Made by a program: the position numbers and the translations under genes. The notes beneath the pieces are model-generated. The model did not search any database. It had not been told where the DNA came from and saw only the letters and a list, made by a program, of their open reading frames with translations. Of a stretch of 64,000 nt of DNA, positions 18,178 to 26,693 are shown in pieces (position 1 is the first letter of the stretch; each line of letters opens with the position of its first letter). Source of the stretch: Vibrio diazotrophicus (GTDB taxonomy: Bacteria > Pseudomonadota > Gammaproteobacteria > Enterobacterales > Vibrionaceae); contig NZ_CP151842.1 in the NCBI RefSeq assembly GCF_038452265.1, positions 2,976,001-3,040,000 of the forward strand, written 5' to 3'.

Positions 18178-18770
18178 TGAGCCAATAAACCATCCGATTA
18201 CGCACAATTAATAAGCATATTCTTTGATACGGTTCTCAAAATGCACCAATGTGGAAAAAATTTTAAAGACGCGTCTATTTTTATATTTGAGAAAAGTTAG
18301 TCACATTAGCAGGAAATGATTAGGATCAATGAAAATACAGTTAATGATCGTTTTTTGACTGCCAACGTTAACATCAAGAACATTACATTTTCATTAAAAT
18401 CATACAGTTAAGGAAAATCCCAGCTATTCGCACAATCTCTATTACCGCAAAAGATCCTACTAGCTCAAGCATTTTTTCTTGTAAAAAACAAATTATTCAC
18501 TGAGTTATCCACATGAAAAATTTGTGGATAAGTCTGTTAATGAACAGTACAAAGAATGCCTGAACACACAGTATCAAAGGGATAAAGAGGCAAGTTTATG
18601 ATTTGCGTTTATCTGGGGGTATTCTGCCTATGAAGATAGGAGAATTTCTTATTAGGGGGCTTATGCTTCACAGCATTATAGAAAGAGCATTGGCAGATTG
18701 CCAAATAATTGCAGTATTAAAAGAAAAAAAATCTGCGAACAAGCGCAGTTTACTTTTAATATTTTGAAAT
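18178..18770. promoter_or_regulatory. Non-coding region with a DnaA-box cluster (datA-like candidate)
   Basis: This 593-bp AT-rich stretch has no credible gene. Two perfect DnaA boxes (TTATCCACA) face each other at 18505-18513 (+) and 18523-18531 (-), nine bases apart. A relaxed-consensus box, TTTTCCACA, lies at 18250-18258 (-). Sites with one mismatch lie at 18198-18206, 18297-18305 and 18493-18501 (all +). A 12-of-13 match to the IHF consensus lies at 18572-18584. E. coli datA, the DnaA-titrating and DnaA-ATP-hydrolysing locus, lies by my recollection in this same interval beside queG and the glyVXY tRNA-Gly genes. Calling this a datA equivalent is inference. Confidence 0.6.
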
Positions 18771-18847
<77 letters not shown>

Positions 18848-18908
18848 TCCGTATTGTATCACCGTTAAGCACGATGAAGGCTTTTACTTTCTAATGAAAG
18901 AAAGAAAC

Positions 18909-18984
18909 TGGAGCGACACACGAGGTTCGAACTCGTGACCTCAACCTTGGCAAGGTTGCGCTCTACCAACTGAGCTAGTGTCGC
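18909..18984 (-). tRNA. tRNA-Gly (GCC)
   Basis: A 76-nt cloverleaf beginning GCGACAC, anticodon loop TTGCCAA, encoded CCA. Same sequence as the other intact Gly copies in the array by eye. Confidence 0.95.
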
Positions 18985-19017
18985 ACGATTAACCGCATTT
19001 TGCGTTTAATCTAAATT

Positions 19018-19094
<77 letters not shown>

Positions 19095-19150
19095 TCCGTA
19101 TCATTGTTAAGCACAATGAGAGCTTTACTTTCTACTTAAAGAAAGGAATT

Positions 19151-19221
19151 TGTAGTGACACACGAGGTTTCCATTTCTTAACAAAAAGGCGTGACCTCAA
19201 CCTTGGCAAGCTTGCGCTCTA
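19151..19221 (-). pseudogene. Broken tRNA-Gly (GCC) remnant
   Basis: The stretch matches the neighbouring tRNA-Gly through the 3' acceptor and half the T-stem. A 20-base unrelated segment (about 19170-19190) then replaces the T-loop. The match resumes through the variable and anticodon arms and stops before the D-arm. The 5' acceptor strand and the CCA end are also lost, so it cannot fold as a tRNA. Confidence 0.85.
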
Positions 19222-19243
19222 AAGGGTGTGCAACTCTTCAAAC

Positions 19244-19319
19244 TGGAGCGACACACGAGGTTCGAACTCGTGACCTCAACCTTGGCAAGGTTGCGCTCTA
19301 CCAACTGAGCTAGTGTCGC
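19244..19319 (-). tRNA. tRNA-Gly (GCC)
   Basis: A 76-nt intact copy with encoded CCA, immediately next to the broken Gly remnant. Confidence 0.95.
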
Positions 19320-19352
19320 ACGATTAACCGCATTTTGCGTTTAATCTAAATT

Positions 19353-19429
<77 letters not shown>

Positions 19430-19480
19430 TCCGTATCATTGTTAAGCACGATGAGAGCTTTACTTTCTAACTAGAGAAAG

Positions 19481-19556
19481 TGGAGCGACACACGAGGTTC
19501 GAACTCGTGACCTCAACCTTGGCAAGGTTGCGCTCTACCAACTGAGCTAGTGTCGC
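19481..19556 (-). tRNA. tRNA-Gly (GCC)
   Basis: A 76-nt intact copy with encoded CCA. It is followed in the transcript by an fMet gene and preceded by another Gly gene, the only Gly-Gly pair in the array. Confidence 0.95.
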
Positions 19557-19605
19557 ATGTCATTGTTCAGCACAATGAGAGCTTTCGCTTTCTAACTAAA
19601 GAAAG

Positions 19606-19681
19606 TGGAGCGACACACGAGGTTCGAACTCGTGACCTCAACCTTGGCAAGGTTGCGCTCTACCAACTGAGCTAGTGTCGC
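19606..19681 (-). tRNA. tRNA-Gly (GCC)
   Basis: A 76-nt intact copy with encoded CCA; upstream partner of the Gly-Gly pair. Confidence 0.95.
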
Positions 19682-19714
19682 ATGATTAACCGCATTTTGC
19701 GTTTAATCTAAATT

Positions 19715-19791
<77 letters not shown>

Positions 19792-19844
19792 TCCGTAATC
19801 ATTGTTAAGCACAATGAGAGCTTTCGCTTTCTAACTAGAGAAAG

Positions 19845-19920
19845 TGGAGCGACACACGAGGTTCGAACTCGTGACCTCAACCTTGGCAAGGTTGCGCTCT
19901 ACCAACTGAGCTAGTGTCGC
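19845..19920 (-). tRNA. tRNA-Gly (GCC), first gene of the array
   Basis: A 76-nt intact copy with encoded CCA. It is nearest to the promoter at 19953-19980 and so the first tRNA of the transcript. Confidence 0.95.
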
Positions 19921-19952
19921 ATCAACAACGTTTCCGTTGTTCAGGGCTGCGA

Positions 19953-19980
19953 ATTATAAGAGCATTTTTGTGTGATGCAA
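19953..19980 (-). promoter_or_regulatory. Promoter of the Gly/fMet tRNA array
   Basis: On the minus strand TTGCAT (19975-19980) and TATAAT (19953-19958) are 16 bp apart, followed by a GC-rich TCGCAGCCC discriminator, a form typical of stringently controlled stable-RNA promoters. The remaining 19981-20268 is AT-rich upstream DNA with no gene that I can support. Confidence 0.85.
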
Positions 19981-20268
19981 GCCCTTATCGAAAAAAAAAT
20001 TCTTTTTTTTATCGCTTGACTAAAAAGCATCCGCAAACAGCGCATTTTGCTTAAAAGACCACCAGTCTCGGTTAGTCATTTAAGGTTTCACTTAAATTCG
20101 AGCCCACGCATTATGCGAGATAAACCGTTATTCTGACAGAATTATTTGCAACTTATTTTGCGACCGACGTATTTTTAACCGTACAGCACTAAAATCTGCG
20201 TAAACTGACATTCGTAAAAGCTTCCATCTTTGAAAGCTTCTGACAAGGAAAGTAAAAAGGAAAATGGA

Positions 20269-20997
20269 TTGAGAAAACTAATCCCTCAGCCACTCAAGCG
20301 TGAAATTTCACTACTGCTGGTGCTGATCACCACTTTTTTCTTCCTATCTGGTTGTGGCTCAATGCCAAAACCTATGCGCAATTTAGGGAAAAGTGATGTT
20401 GATTTTGTTATGGATGTTCACGCCAAACAGCAAAAACAAATGCTGATGGAATTGACTCGAAAACTTTACGTTCGAAATCCTTGGCAACTCAGAAAAAGTT
20501 CCGGCATGAGTGTGGACGCTCGTATGGCACAGATATTCGGTACCTACAATACGATTGAAATTCCCTCTTTGATTTTTGATGAACTAAACGGTGTCACTGG
20601 TATTGATGCGATTCTTCTTAGCTTCGATGAAAACTTTCAGGGAGACAGGGTTTTTGCCGCTATGGTTGGATTAACAGAGATGCTCAGGCGATCTTACAAC
20701 CACCAGCAGGAATTTTTCATTATCGATTCATTAAATGAGCAATCCCTTTATAACAGCGCTCGTAACATTGAAATTTTTGTCTGGCGCCTCTATCAACGCA
20801 GAGACAGTAAAGGTGAGTTATTTCTGTTATCAAACCGCATGGGTGAATCAGATTACGACATCAGCTTTGATCGGTTGTTTTCCAAAATGGTGATTGTTCA
20901 GGACATGATGGCCTTGATCGTGGCCGATAAAACTAATCGTGGTATTACCAAAGTGGTTCAAAGTGTTGCTCAACTTGCCTTTCTACCCGTTCCATAA
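20269..20997 (+). CDS. Conserved lipoprotein, function unknown
   Basis: A lipoprotein of 242 aa with a basic N terminus, a hydrophobic segment (LLLVLITTFFF) and the lipobox LSGC. No ATG is available. TTG 20269 is chosen because AAGG lies eight to nine bases upstream; TTG 20230 would add 13 residues but has no such site. The mature part is mostly alpha-helical with no motif that I recognise. It is convergent with orn, and the shared palindromic terminator lies at 21000-21023. Confidence 0.78.
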   Translation: MRKLIPQPLKREISLLLVLITTFFFLSGCGSMPKPMRNLGKSDVDFVMDVHAKQQKQMLMELTRKLYVRNPWQLRKSSGMSVDARMAQIFGTYNTIEIPSLIFDELNGVTGIDAILLSFDENFQGDRVFAAMVGLTEMLRRSYNHQQEFFIIDSLNEQSLYNSARNIEIFVWRLYQRRDSKGELFLLSNRMGESDYDISFDRLFSKMVIVQDMMALIVADKTNRGITKVVQSVAQLAFLPVP

Positions 20998-20999
20998 TC

Positions 21000-21026
21000 A
21001 AACCGCAGCGATTGCTGCGGTTTGAT
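21000..21026. terminator. Bidirectional terminator between the lipoprotein gene and orn
   Basis: A 10-bp perfect stem (AAACCGCAGC with GCTGCGGTTT, loop GATT, 21000-21023) lies between two convergent genes. Confidence 0.75.
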
Positions 21027-21040
21027 TCATGTATATACGC

Positions 21041-21586
21041 TTAAATCGACATGATGGTTTGACGATAATACTTAAGCTCTGCGATTGATTCGCGAATATC
21101 ATCCAACGCCAAGTGACTCCCCTTCTTAGAGAAACCGTCCAACACTTCAGGTTTCCAACGACGAGTCAGCTCTTTCAAAGTACTAACATCGATATAGCGG
21201 TAATGGAAATACTCTTCTAATTCCGGCATATGTTTATAGAGAAAACGGCGATCTTGTCCAATACTGTTACCGCAAATCGGTGATTTTCCGCGAGGAACCC
21301 ATTTTTCTAGAAACTCGATAGTTTGTGCAACGGCTTGTTCTTCTGTCACTGAACTTTGGCGAATACGCTCTACCAGACCGCTACCTGTGTGCGTGTTGGT
21401 ACACCAATCATCCATTTTGTCTAACTCTGACTCTGGTTGGTGAATCGCCAACACAGGACCTTCCGCTAGAATATTTAACTGACTATCGGTGACAATAGTG
21501 GCAATTTCGATGATTTTGTGAGCTTCAGGGTCTAAGCCAGTCATCTCTAAATCGATCCAAATAAGATTTTGATCGCTATAAGACAT
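21041..21586 (-). CDS. orn: Oligoribonuclease
   Basis: Orn (181 aa) is the DEDDh exonuclease that degrades short RNA oligonucleotides, including the pGpG made from c-di-GMP breakdown. The motifs WIDLEMTGLD, DVSTLKEL and HLALDDIRES are present. ATG 21586 gives MSYSDQNLIWIDLEMTG and the family length of 181 aa; a longer reading from 21634 adds 16 residues unlike the family. The next gene on the other side, rsgA, is divergent, as in E. coli. Confidence 0.96.
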   Translation of the reverse strand: MSYSDQNLIWIDLEMTGLDPEAHKIIEIATIVTDSQLNILAEGPVLAIHQPESELDKMDDWCTNTHTGSGLVERIRQSSVTEEQAVAQTIEFLEKWVPRGKSPICGNSIGQDRRFLYKHMPELEEYFHYRYIDVSTLKELTRRWKPEVLDGFSKKGSHLALDDIRESIAELKYYRQTIMSI

Positions 21587-21751
21587 AAGTGAGTGCCTAT
21601 ATGGGTTTGTCGATAAAAGAGGTACTATACCCAAATTCAGATAGCCAAGAAACCTAGCTCAACGCATTTACTCAAATGTGTACAGCTTCAAATTTGGCAC
21701 CAAACTCAATCAAATTCATCAGTACCATCGAATTCATAAAAGTAGATCATA

Positions 21752-22813
21752 GTGGCAAAGAAAAAAAAGCTAACTAAAGGCCAAGTGAGGCGAGTAAGAA
21801 ACAACCAACATCGCAAACTCAAGCAAGAAGACTCCGTGCAATGGGAAGAATCGATGCTTGAAAGCGCAAAATTAGGCTTGGTTATTACTCGTTTTGGTCA
21901 ACATGCTGACATTGAAGATCCGGAAACAGGAACGATTCATCGCTGCAACTTACGACGCGGCATTGAAAGTCTCGTCTCTGGTGACAAAGTGATTTGGCGA
22001 CCGGGCAATGAAATTCTGGCGGGAATATCCGGCGTAGTTGAGGCTGTAGAACCTCGAACCTCAGTATTAACTCGCCCTGATTATTATGACGGTTTAAAAC
22101 CAGTTGCTGCCAACGTTAATCAGATGATCATCGTCTCTTCTGTATTGCCTGAATTATCGCTCAACATCATTGACCGATACCTAATCGCTTCAGAAACACT
22201 GGAAATTGCGCCACTGATTGTCCTCAATAAGATTGATTTATTAACTGACGCTCAGCGCTTGCAGTATCAAGAGTCTCTGGCTGAGTATGAGCGCATCGGT
22301 TACGAGGTGCTTTACGTCAGTAAGCAAACTGGCGAAGGCATTAAGGCTTTGGAAGAGAAACTGCGCGATAAGATCAATATCTTCGTGGGTCAGTCAGGCG
22401 TGGGCAAATCCAGCTTAGTCAATGCACTAATGCCAGAATTAGCCGAGTCGGTAGAAGAAGGGGCTATCTCTGAAGCTTCAGGTTTAGGTCAACACACAAC
22501 TACTGCGGCTCGTCTCTACCACATTCCATCTGGCGGTGACTTGATAGACTCTCCGGGAGTTCGTGAGTTTGGTTTATGGCATTTAGAAGCAGATGACATC
22601 ACAAAAGCTTATGTGGAATTTCGTTCTTATTTAGGCGGTTGTAAATTCAGAGACTGTAAACACGGTGATGATCCTGGATGCATATTACGAGAAGCCGTTG
22701 AGAAAGGTGAAGTGAGCCGAACTCGATACGAGAACTATCACAGAATCATCGAAAGTATGGATGAAAACAAAGCCAATCGTCAGTACTCGCGTAATAAGAA
22801 AGCGGATCTGTAG
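21752..22813 (+). CDS. rsgA: Small-ribosomal-subunit biogenesis GTPase RsgA
   Basis: RsgA (353 aa) is a circularly permuted GTPase acting in late 30S maturation. Order: basic N terminus (AKKKKLTKGQVRRVRNNQ), OB fold, G domain with NKIDLL before GQSGVGKSSLVNAL, then DSPGVREFGLW, and a C-terminal zinc domain (CKFRDCKHGDDPGC). The start is GTG at 21752. It is followed by psd after 147 bp, a conserved pairing. Confidence 0.96.
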   Translation: MAKKKKLTKGQVRRVRNNQHRKLKQEDSVQWEESMLESAKLGLVITRFGQHADIEDPETGTIHRCNLRRGIESLVSGDKVIWRPGNEILAGISGVVEAVEPRTSVLTRPDYYDGLKPVAANVNQMIIVSSVLPELSLNIIDRYLIASETLEIAPLIVLNKIDLLTDAQRLQYQESLAEYERIGYEVLYVSKQTGEGIKALEEKLRDKINIFVGQSGVGKSSLVNALMPELAESVEEGAISEASGLGQHTTTAARLYHIPSGGDLIDSPGVREFGLWHLEADDITKAYVEFRSYLGGCKFRDCKHGDDPGCILREAVEKGEVSRTRYENYHRIIESMDENKANRQYSRNKKADL

Positions 22814-22960
22814 CGATATTTTGTTGCCATTTATAACCAAGTTGCTGACACCTGTGGTGAATTTCAGTAACATCTCGCGCCCAAAGCATAAGGTTTGCTG
22901 ACCTTTTGAACAGAACAAACAATTTGGTTTATTGACCTAAACACATTGGAATGACAGACA

Positions 22961-23821
22961 ATGGATAAAATTAAAGTTGGACTGCAGTATTGGATTCCAC
23001 AACACGGTTTAACTCGCTTAGTCGGTAAGTTAGCCTCAGCTAAGGCGGGTGGTCTAACTACAGCCGTTATCCGCTGGTTCATCAAACAATATAACGTGAA
23101 CATGGATGAAGCTCTGCATTCAGATCCAAAGCATTTTAAATCATTTAACGAATTCTTTGTGCGTGAACTAAAGCCTGGCGCTCGCACTATTGTTGAAGAT
23201 GAATTAGTGATTACTCACCCAGCGGATGCTTGCGTGAGTCAATTTGGCTCTATCAACAATGGGCAGTTAATTCAGGCAAAAGGCCATGACTTCTCAGCAC
23301 AAGAGCTGTTAGGTGGCGATGCTAAATTGGCTGAAGAGTTCCGTGATGGCGAATTCGCAACACTGTACTTATCTCCTCGCGACTACCACCGAGTGCACAT
23401 GCCATGTGATGGCACTTTACGCCAGATGATTTACGTACCGGGTGATTTGTTTTCAGTTAACCCACTAACGGCTGAAAACGTACCAAACCTTTTTGCACGC
23501 AATGAACGCGTAGTTTGTATCTTTGATACCGAGTTCGGTCCAATGGCTCAGGTATTAGTAGGTGCAACCATCGTTGGTAGTATTGAACTAACTTGGGCAG
23601 GAACGGTAACGCCTCCTCGTGGTAACACGGTTTATCGTTGGGATTATCCGGCAACAGGTAACAAAGCAGTTTCATTCAAGAAAGGCGAAGAAATGGGTCG
23701 CTTTAAACTTGGTTCAACGGTCATCAACCTGTTTGCTAAAGACGCAATCCGCTTTGATGAGAGCATGAAAAATAATGTACCGACTCAACTAGGTACACCA
23801 TACGCTCACATCAACAAATAA
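22961..23821 (+). CDS. psd: Phosphatidylserine decarboxylase proenzyme
   Basis: Psd (286 aa) converts phosphatidylserine to phosphatidylethanolamine at the inner membrane. The precursor self-cleaves at the LGST motif (FKLGSTVINLF, about residues 250-260) to form the pyruvoyl cofactor. The FNEFFVRELKPGARTI region and the YHRVHMPCDG motif are typical. The preceding enzyme of the pathway, PssA, is encoded about 30 kb away in this same window. Confidence 0.97.
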   Translation: MDKIKVGLQYWIPQHGLTRLVGKLASAKAGGLTTAVIRWFIKQYNVNMDEALHSDPKHFKSFNEFFVRELKPGARTIVEDELVITHPADACVSQFGSINNGQLIQAKGHDFSAQELLGGDAKLAEEFRDGEFATLYLSPRDYHRVHMPCDGTLRQMIYVPGDLFSVNPLTAENVPNLFARNERVVCIFDTEFGPMAQVLVGATIVGSIELTWAGTVTPPRGNTVYRWDYPATGNKAVSFKKGEEMGRFKLGSTVINLFAKDAIRFDESMKNNVPTQLGTPYAHINK

Positions 23822-23838
23822 GCGTGTCTTCATCTTTT

Positions 23839-23872
23839 AAAATGCCCAGCTAAGTCTGGGCATTTTGTTTTT
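23839..23872 (+). terminator. Terminator after psd
   Basis: An 11-bp stem (AAAATGCCCAG with CTGGGCATTTT, 23839-23866) with a six-base loop is followed by GTTTTT. Confidence 0.85.
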
Positions 23873-23993
23873 GACCTAACCCACACATCCGCCTTTTATC
23901 TCAGCAAAAAAACAAAACTTTAACCCCGCTCTAAGACCCTATTATTTCAATGGGTTAAGATTTAGCCATTATTCTTGGAGTGAGGATATACCC

Positions 23994-25409
23994 ATGCCGA
24001 CTTTGCAACCCATGTTGCTCATAAAACTGTTAGTGTGTCTTTTGATTCCTCTTGGTGTCCTGATGATGCCAATAGATGCAATTCCCATTGATAACCTCAC
24101 TCTGATACAGCATCGATTGCTGGCGATCTTCTTACTTGCAGCGCTCTTATGGGTATTGGAGCCTGTACCTGTGTTTGCAACTTCGATATTCATCATCACT
24201 CTTGAGCTCATTATGATCTCAAATAAAGGATTGCATTGGTTTCGTGCACCTTCCGAAGGTCATGAGTTAGGTGTACTCATTCCTTACACTGAAATATTTA
24301 GTGCATTCTCCTCTCCCATCATCATTTTATTTATGGGTGGCTTTGCACTGGCAATCGCGGCATCAAAATATGAGTTGGACAACAACTTAGCCCGAGTACT
24401 GCTCAAGCCTTTTGGTACTCAACCTAGATTTATCATGCTTGGTCTAATGTTGATTACCTCTGTGTTTTCAATGTTTATGTCCAACACCGCAACCACGGTA
24501 ATGATGCTGGCGTTATTAGGACCTATTGTGGCATCGGCACCCAAGGGCGATTTAGGTATTAAAGCTTTAGTGTTGTGCATCCCTATTGCGGCAAACACAG
24601 GTGGTATTGCCACGCCAATAGGTACACCACCCAATGCTATCGCACTGCAGTATCTAACGGGTGAGCACAGCATCAGCTTCTTATCTTGGATGAAGATGGG
24701 TCTGCCCTTTGTCTTTATCCAGCTCACCTTCGCATGGTTCTTATTACAAAAGTTATTTCCCTCTTCTCAACCATCTATGACGCTTAAACTTGAAGGAACG
24801 TTTATGCGCAGCTGGCGAGCTATCGTGGTGTACATCACTTTTGCTGCAACCATACTTCTATGGATGACAACCTCGCTACACGGTATGAACACCTACGTTG
24901 TAGCTGTAATCCCGCTAGCGATATTTACCTTAACTGGCATTATGGGCAAGGAAGAGCTCAAACAAATCAACTGGGACGTACTCTGGCTGGTTGCCGGTGG
25001 TATCGCCATTGGCATTGGCTTAGAACAAACCGGTTTAGCAAAAGCTCTCGCGCACGCGATTGATTATGAGTCTCTATCACCAATGTCCGTTGTTATTACG
25101 CTCTCAATCATCTGCTGGTTAATGGCGAACTTTATGTCAAATACCGCAACGGCTAACTTGTTGATGCCGATAGCAGCCGCAATTGGCACATCGATGCAAA
25201 GCTTATCCGATGTTGGTGGTATTCAGGGATTGCTGGTTGTTGTCGCGTTTTCAGCTTCTTTAGGGATGATTTTGCCCGTCTCTACACCACCGAATTCACT
25301 GGCGTATTCAACAGGATTAATCGAAAGCAGAGACATGGCAAAAGCAGGTGTCATCATTGGTGTAGTTGGCTTGTTGATTGTGTATATCGCTACCTGGATA
25401 CTCACTTAA
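23994..25409 (+). CDS. DASS (SLC13) family sodium/anion symporter
   Basis: A 471-aa polytopic membrane protein of the divalent-anion:sodium symporter family. Both copies of the SNT signature are present, FMSNTATTVMML (first half) and FMSNTATANLLM (second half), each paired with a PP-containing loop (IGTPPNAIALQYL and VSTPPNSLAYSTG). These form the substrate and sodium sites in the Vibrio INDY structure. The substrate is probably a di- or tricarboxylate, but sulfate or another anion cannot be excluded. An AGGA site precedes the ATG. It has its own terminator and appears monocistronic. Confidence 0.9.
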   Translation: MPTLQPMLLIKLLVCLLIPLGVLMMPIDAIPIDNLTLIQHRLLAIFLLAALLWVLEPVPVFATSIFIITLELIMISNKGLHWFRAPSEGHELGVLIPYTEIFSAFSSPIIILFMGGFALAIAASKYELDNNLARVLLKPFGTQPRFIMLGLMLITSVFSMFMSNTATTVMMLALLGPIVASAPKGDLGIKALVLCIPIAANTGGIATPIGTPPNAIALQYLTGEHSISFLSWMKMGLPFVFIQLTFAWFLLQKLFPSSQPSMTLKLEGTFMRSWRAIVVYITFAATILLWMTTSLHGMNTYVVAVIPLAIFTLTGIMGKEELKQINWDVLWLVAGGIAIGIGLEQTGLAKALAHAIDYESLSPMSVVITLSIICWLMANFMSNTATANLLMPIAAAIGTSMQSLSDVGGIQGLLVVVAFSASLGMILPVSTPPNSLAYSTGLIESRDMAKAGVIIGVVGLLIVYIATWILT

Positions 25410-25427
25410 GCGACTTTTCCCTCTCTC

Positions 25428-25460
25428 AAAATCTCCCTTGTACAAGGGAGATTTTTGTTT
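25428..25460 (+). terminator. Terminator after the DASS transporter gene
   Basis: A 12-bp perfect stem (25428-25439 with 25444-25455, GTAC loop) is followed by TTTTGTTTTC. Confidence 0.8.
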
Positions 25461-25614
25461 TCAGCTATAAAAAGTTTTCCTGTCACTGCACTACCCATAA
25501 AAAGCACCAATAAAGCTGCTGTTGCTTCCATCGTAAATGATATGAATTTACTTTGTTTTCCCATATCTTGATGGCATATTGAGTACCCTTTTCTCTCCCT
25601 CTCAAGGATCAATC

Positions 25615-26502
25615 ATGGGCTATGAATGGCTGGCGCTTGCTGCGGCATTTCTGTGGGCTATTGCCAGTTTACTTTCTGTTACTCCCGCCAGACATCTTGG
25701 AACCTTTGCCTATAGCCGATGGAGAATGGGGTCGACGTTTACCATTTTAGCCACAATGGCACTGATTACTGGTGGATGGTCAACGGTAGAAGCATCAGCC
25801 GTTCCACCAATGATGCTGTCGGGACTTATCGGCATATTCATCGGTGATACCGCACTCTTTGCCTGCTTGAACCGTATGGGGCCTCGCCAGTCCGGTCTAC
25901 TTTTCTCTTGTCATGCCGTTTTTTCAACGGTGCTGGGATACTTTCTCTTTAGCGAAAGCATGACGCCTCTTGAACTCTTAGGTTCAACGCTGGTTTTCTC
26001 TGGTGTATTGACTGCCATCTTTTTCGGCAGAAGAGGACAAGCAAGCAACCATTTAGAAATGGTGCATGGCAACGTTTGGATAGGGCTAAGCTTAGGATTA
26101 ACCGCGGCGCTATGCCAAGCTTTGGGTGGTGTGATTGCAAAACCAATTATGCAGACAGATATTGATCCTGTAGCTGCATCCTCAATCCGAATGCTGACGG
26201 CGTTTGTCGCCCACTGCTTACTGCGAGCGACAGGAACTCGCGTTGCACGCCCGACTCAGAAAATGAACTGGAAAATTTTTGGTATTACTACCATCAACGG
26301 CTTTATCGGTATGGCGCTGGGCATGACGTTGATTTTGTATGCCCTGCGTGAGGGGAATGTCGGCATGGTAGCTCTGCTTTCTTCCACTACACCTATCATG
26401 CTATTGCCTATACTTTGGATCTATACCAAGCAAAGGCCGAACCGTTTTGCTTGGCTAGGCGCGATTGTCGCCGTCGCTGGAACAAGTATTTTGGTCTACT
26501 AA
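25615..26502 (+). CDS. DMT superfamily (EamA) transporter
   Basis: A protein of 295 aa with about ten hydrophobic segments arranged as two EamA repeats (MGYEWLALAAAFLWAIASLL at the N terminus; second repeat from about residue 150, WIGLSLGLTAALCQALGGV). ATG 25615 is chosen because AAGGA lies six to seven bases upstream; a TTG start at 25579 lacks this. Family members export metabolites or drugs. The substrate cannot be told from sequence. Confidence 0.88.
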   Translation: MGYEWLALAAAFLWAIASLLSVTPARHLGTFAYSRWRMGSTFTILATMALITGGWSTVEASAVPPMMLSGLIGIFIGDTALFACLNRMGPRQSGLLFSCHAVFSTVLGYFLFSESMTPLELLGSTLVFSGVLTAIFFGRRGQASNHLEMVHGNVWIGLSLGLTAALCQALGGVIAKPIMQTDIDPVAASSIRMLTAFVAHCLLRATGTRVARPTQKMNWKIFGITTINGFIGMALGMTLILYALREGNVGMVALLSSTTPIMLLPILWIYTKQRPNRFAWLGAIVAVAGTSILVY

Positions 26503-26693
26503 CGAACTATTTTTAGTTTACTAACTATAAGAATAAACAAGCAATTTGAGACAATTTTTTTGATCAATTGGCTACATTTTATTGCAACGATAGGGAGAAT
26601 CATTGATCTTGCCCTACAGTAACGGCTATAAAGTGTAGTAAAATTACGCTAATTTCAGTTTTTAGTTACTTTGAATTTGACGAGGTTATAAGT

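Noticed and set aside
18178..18770. A chromosomal replication origin
   Set aside because: DnaA boxes are present but there is no dnaA, dnaN, mioC or gidA neighbour and no clear AT-rich 13-mer array; a titration-type site fits better.
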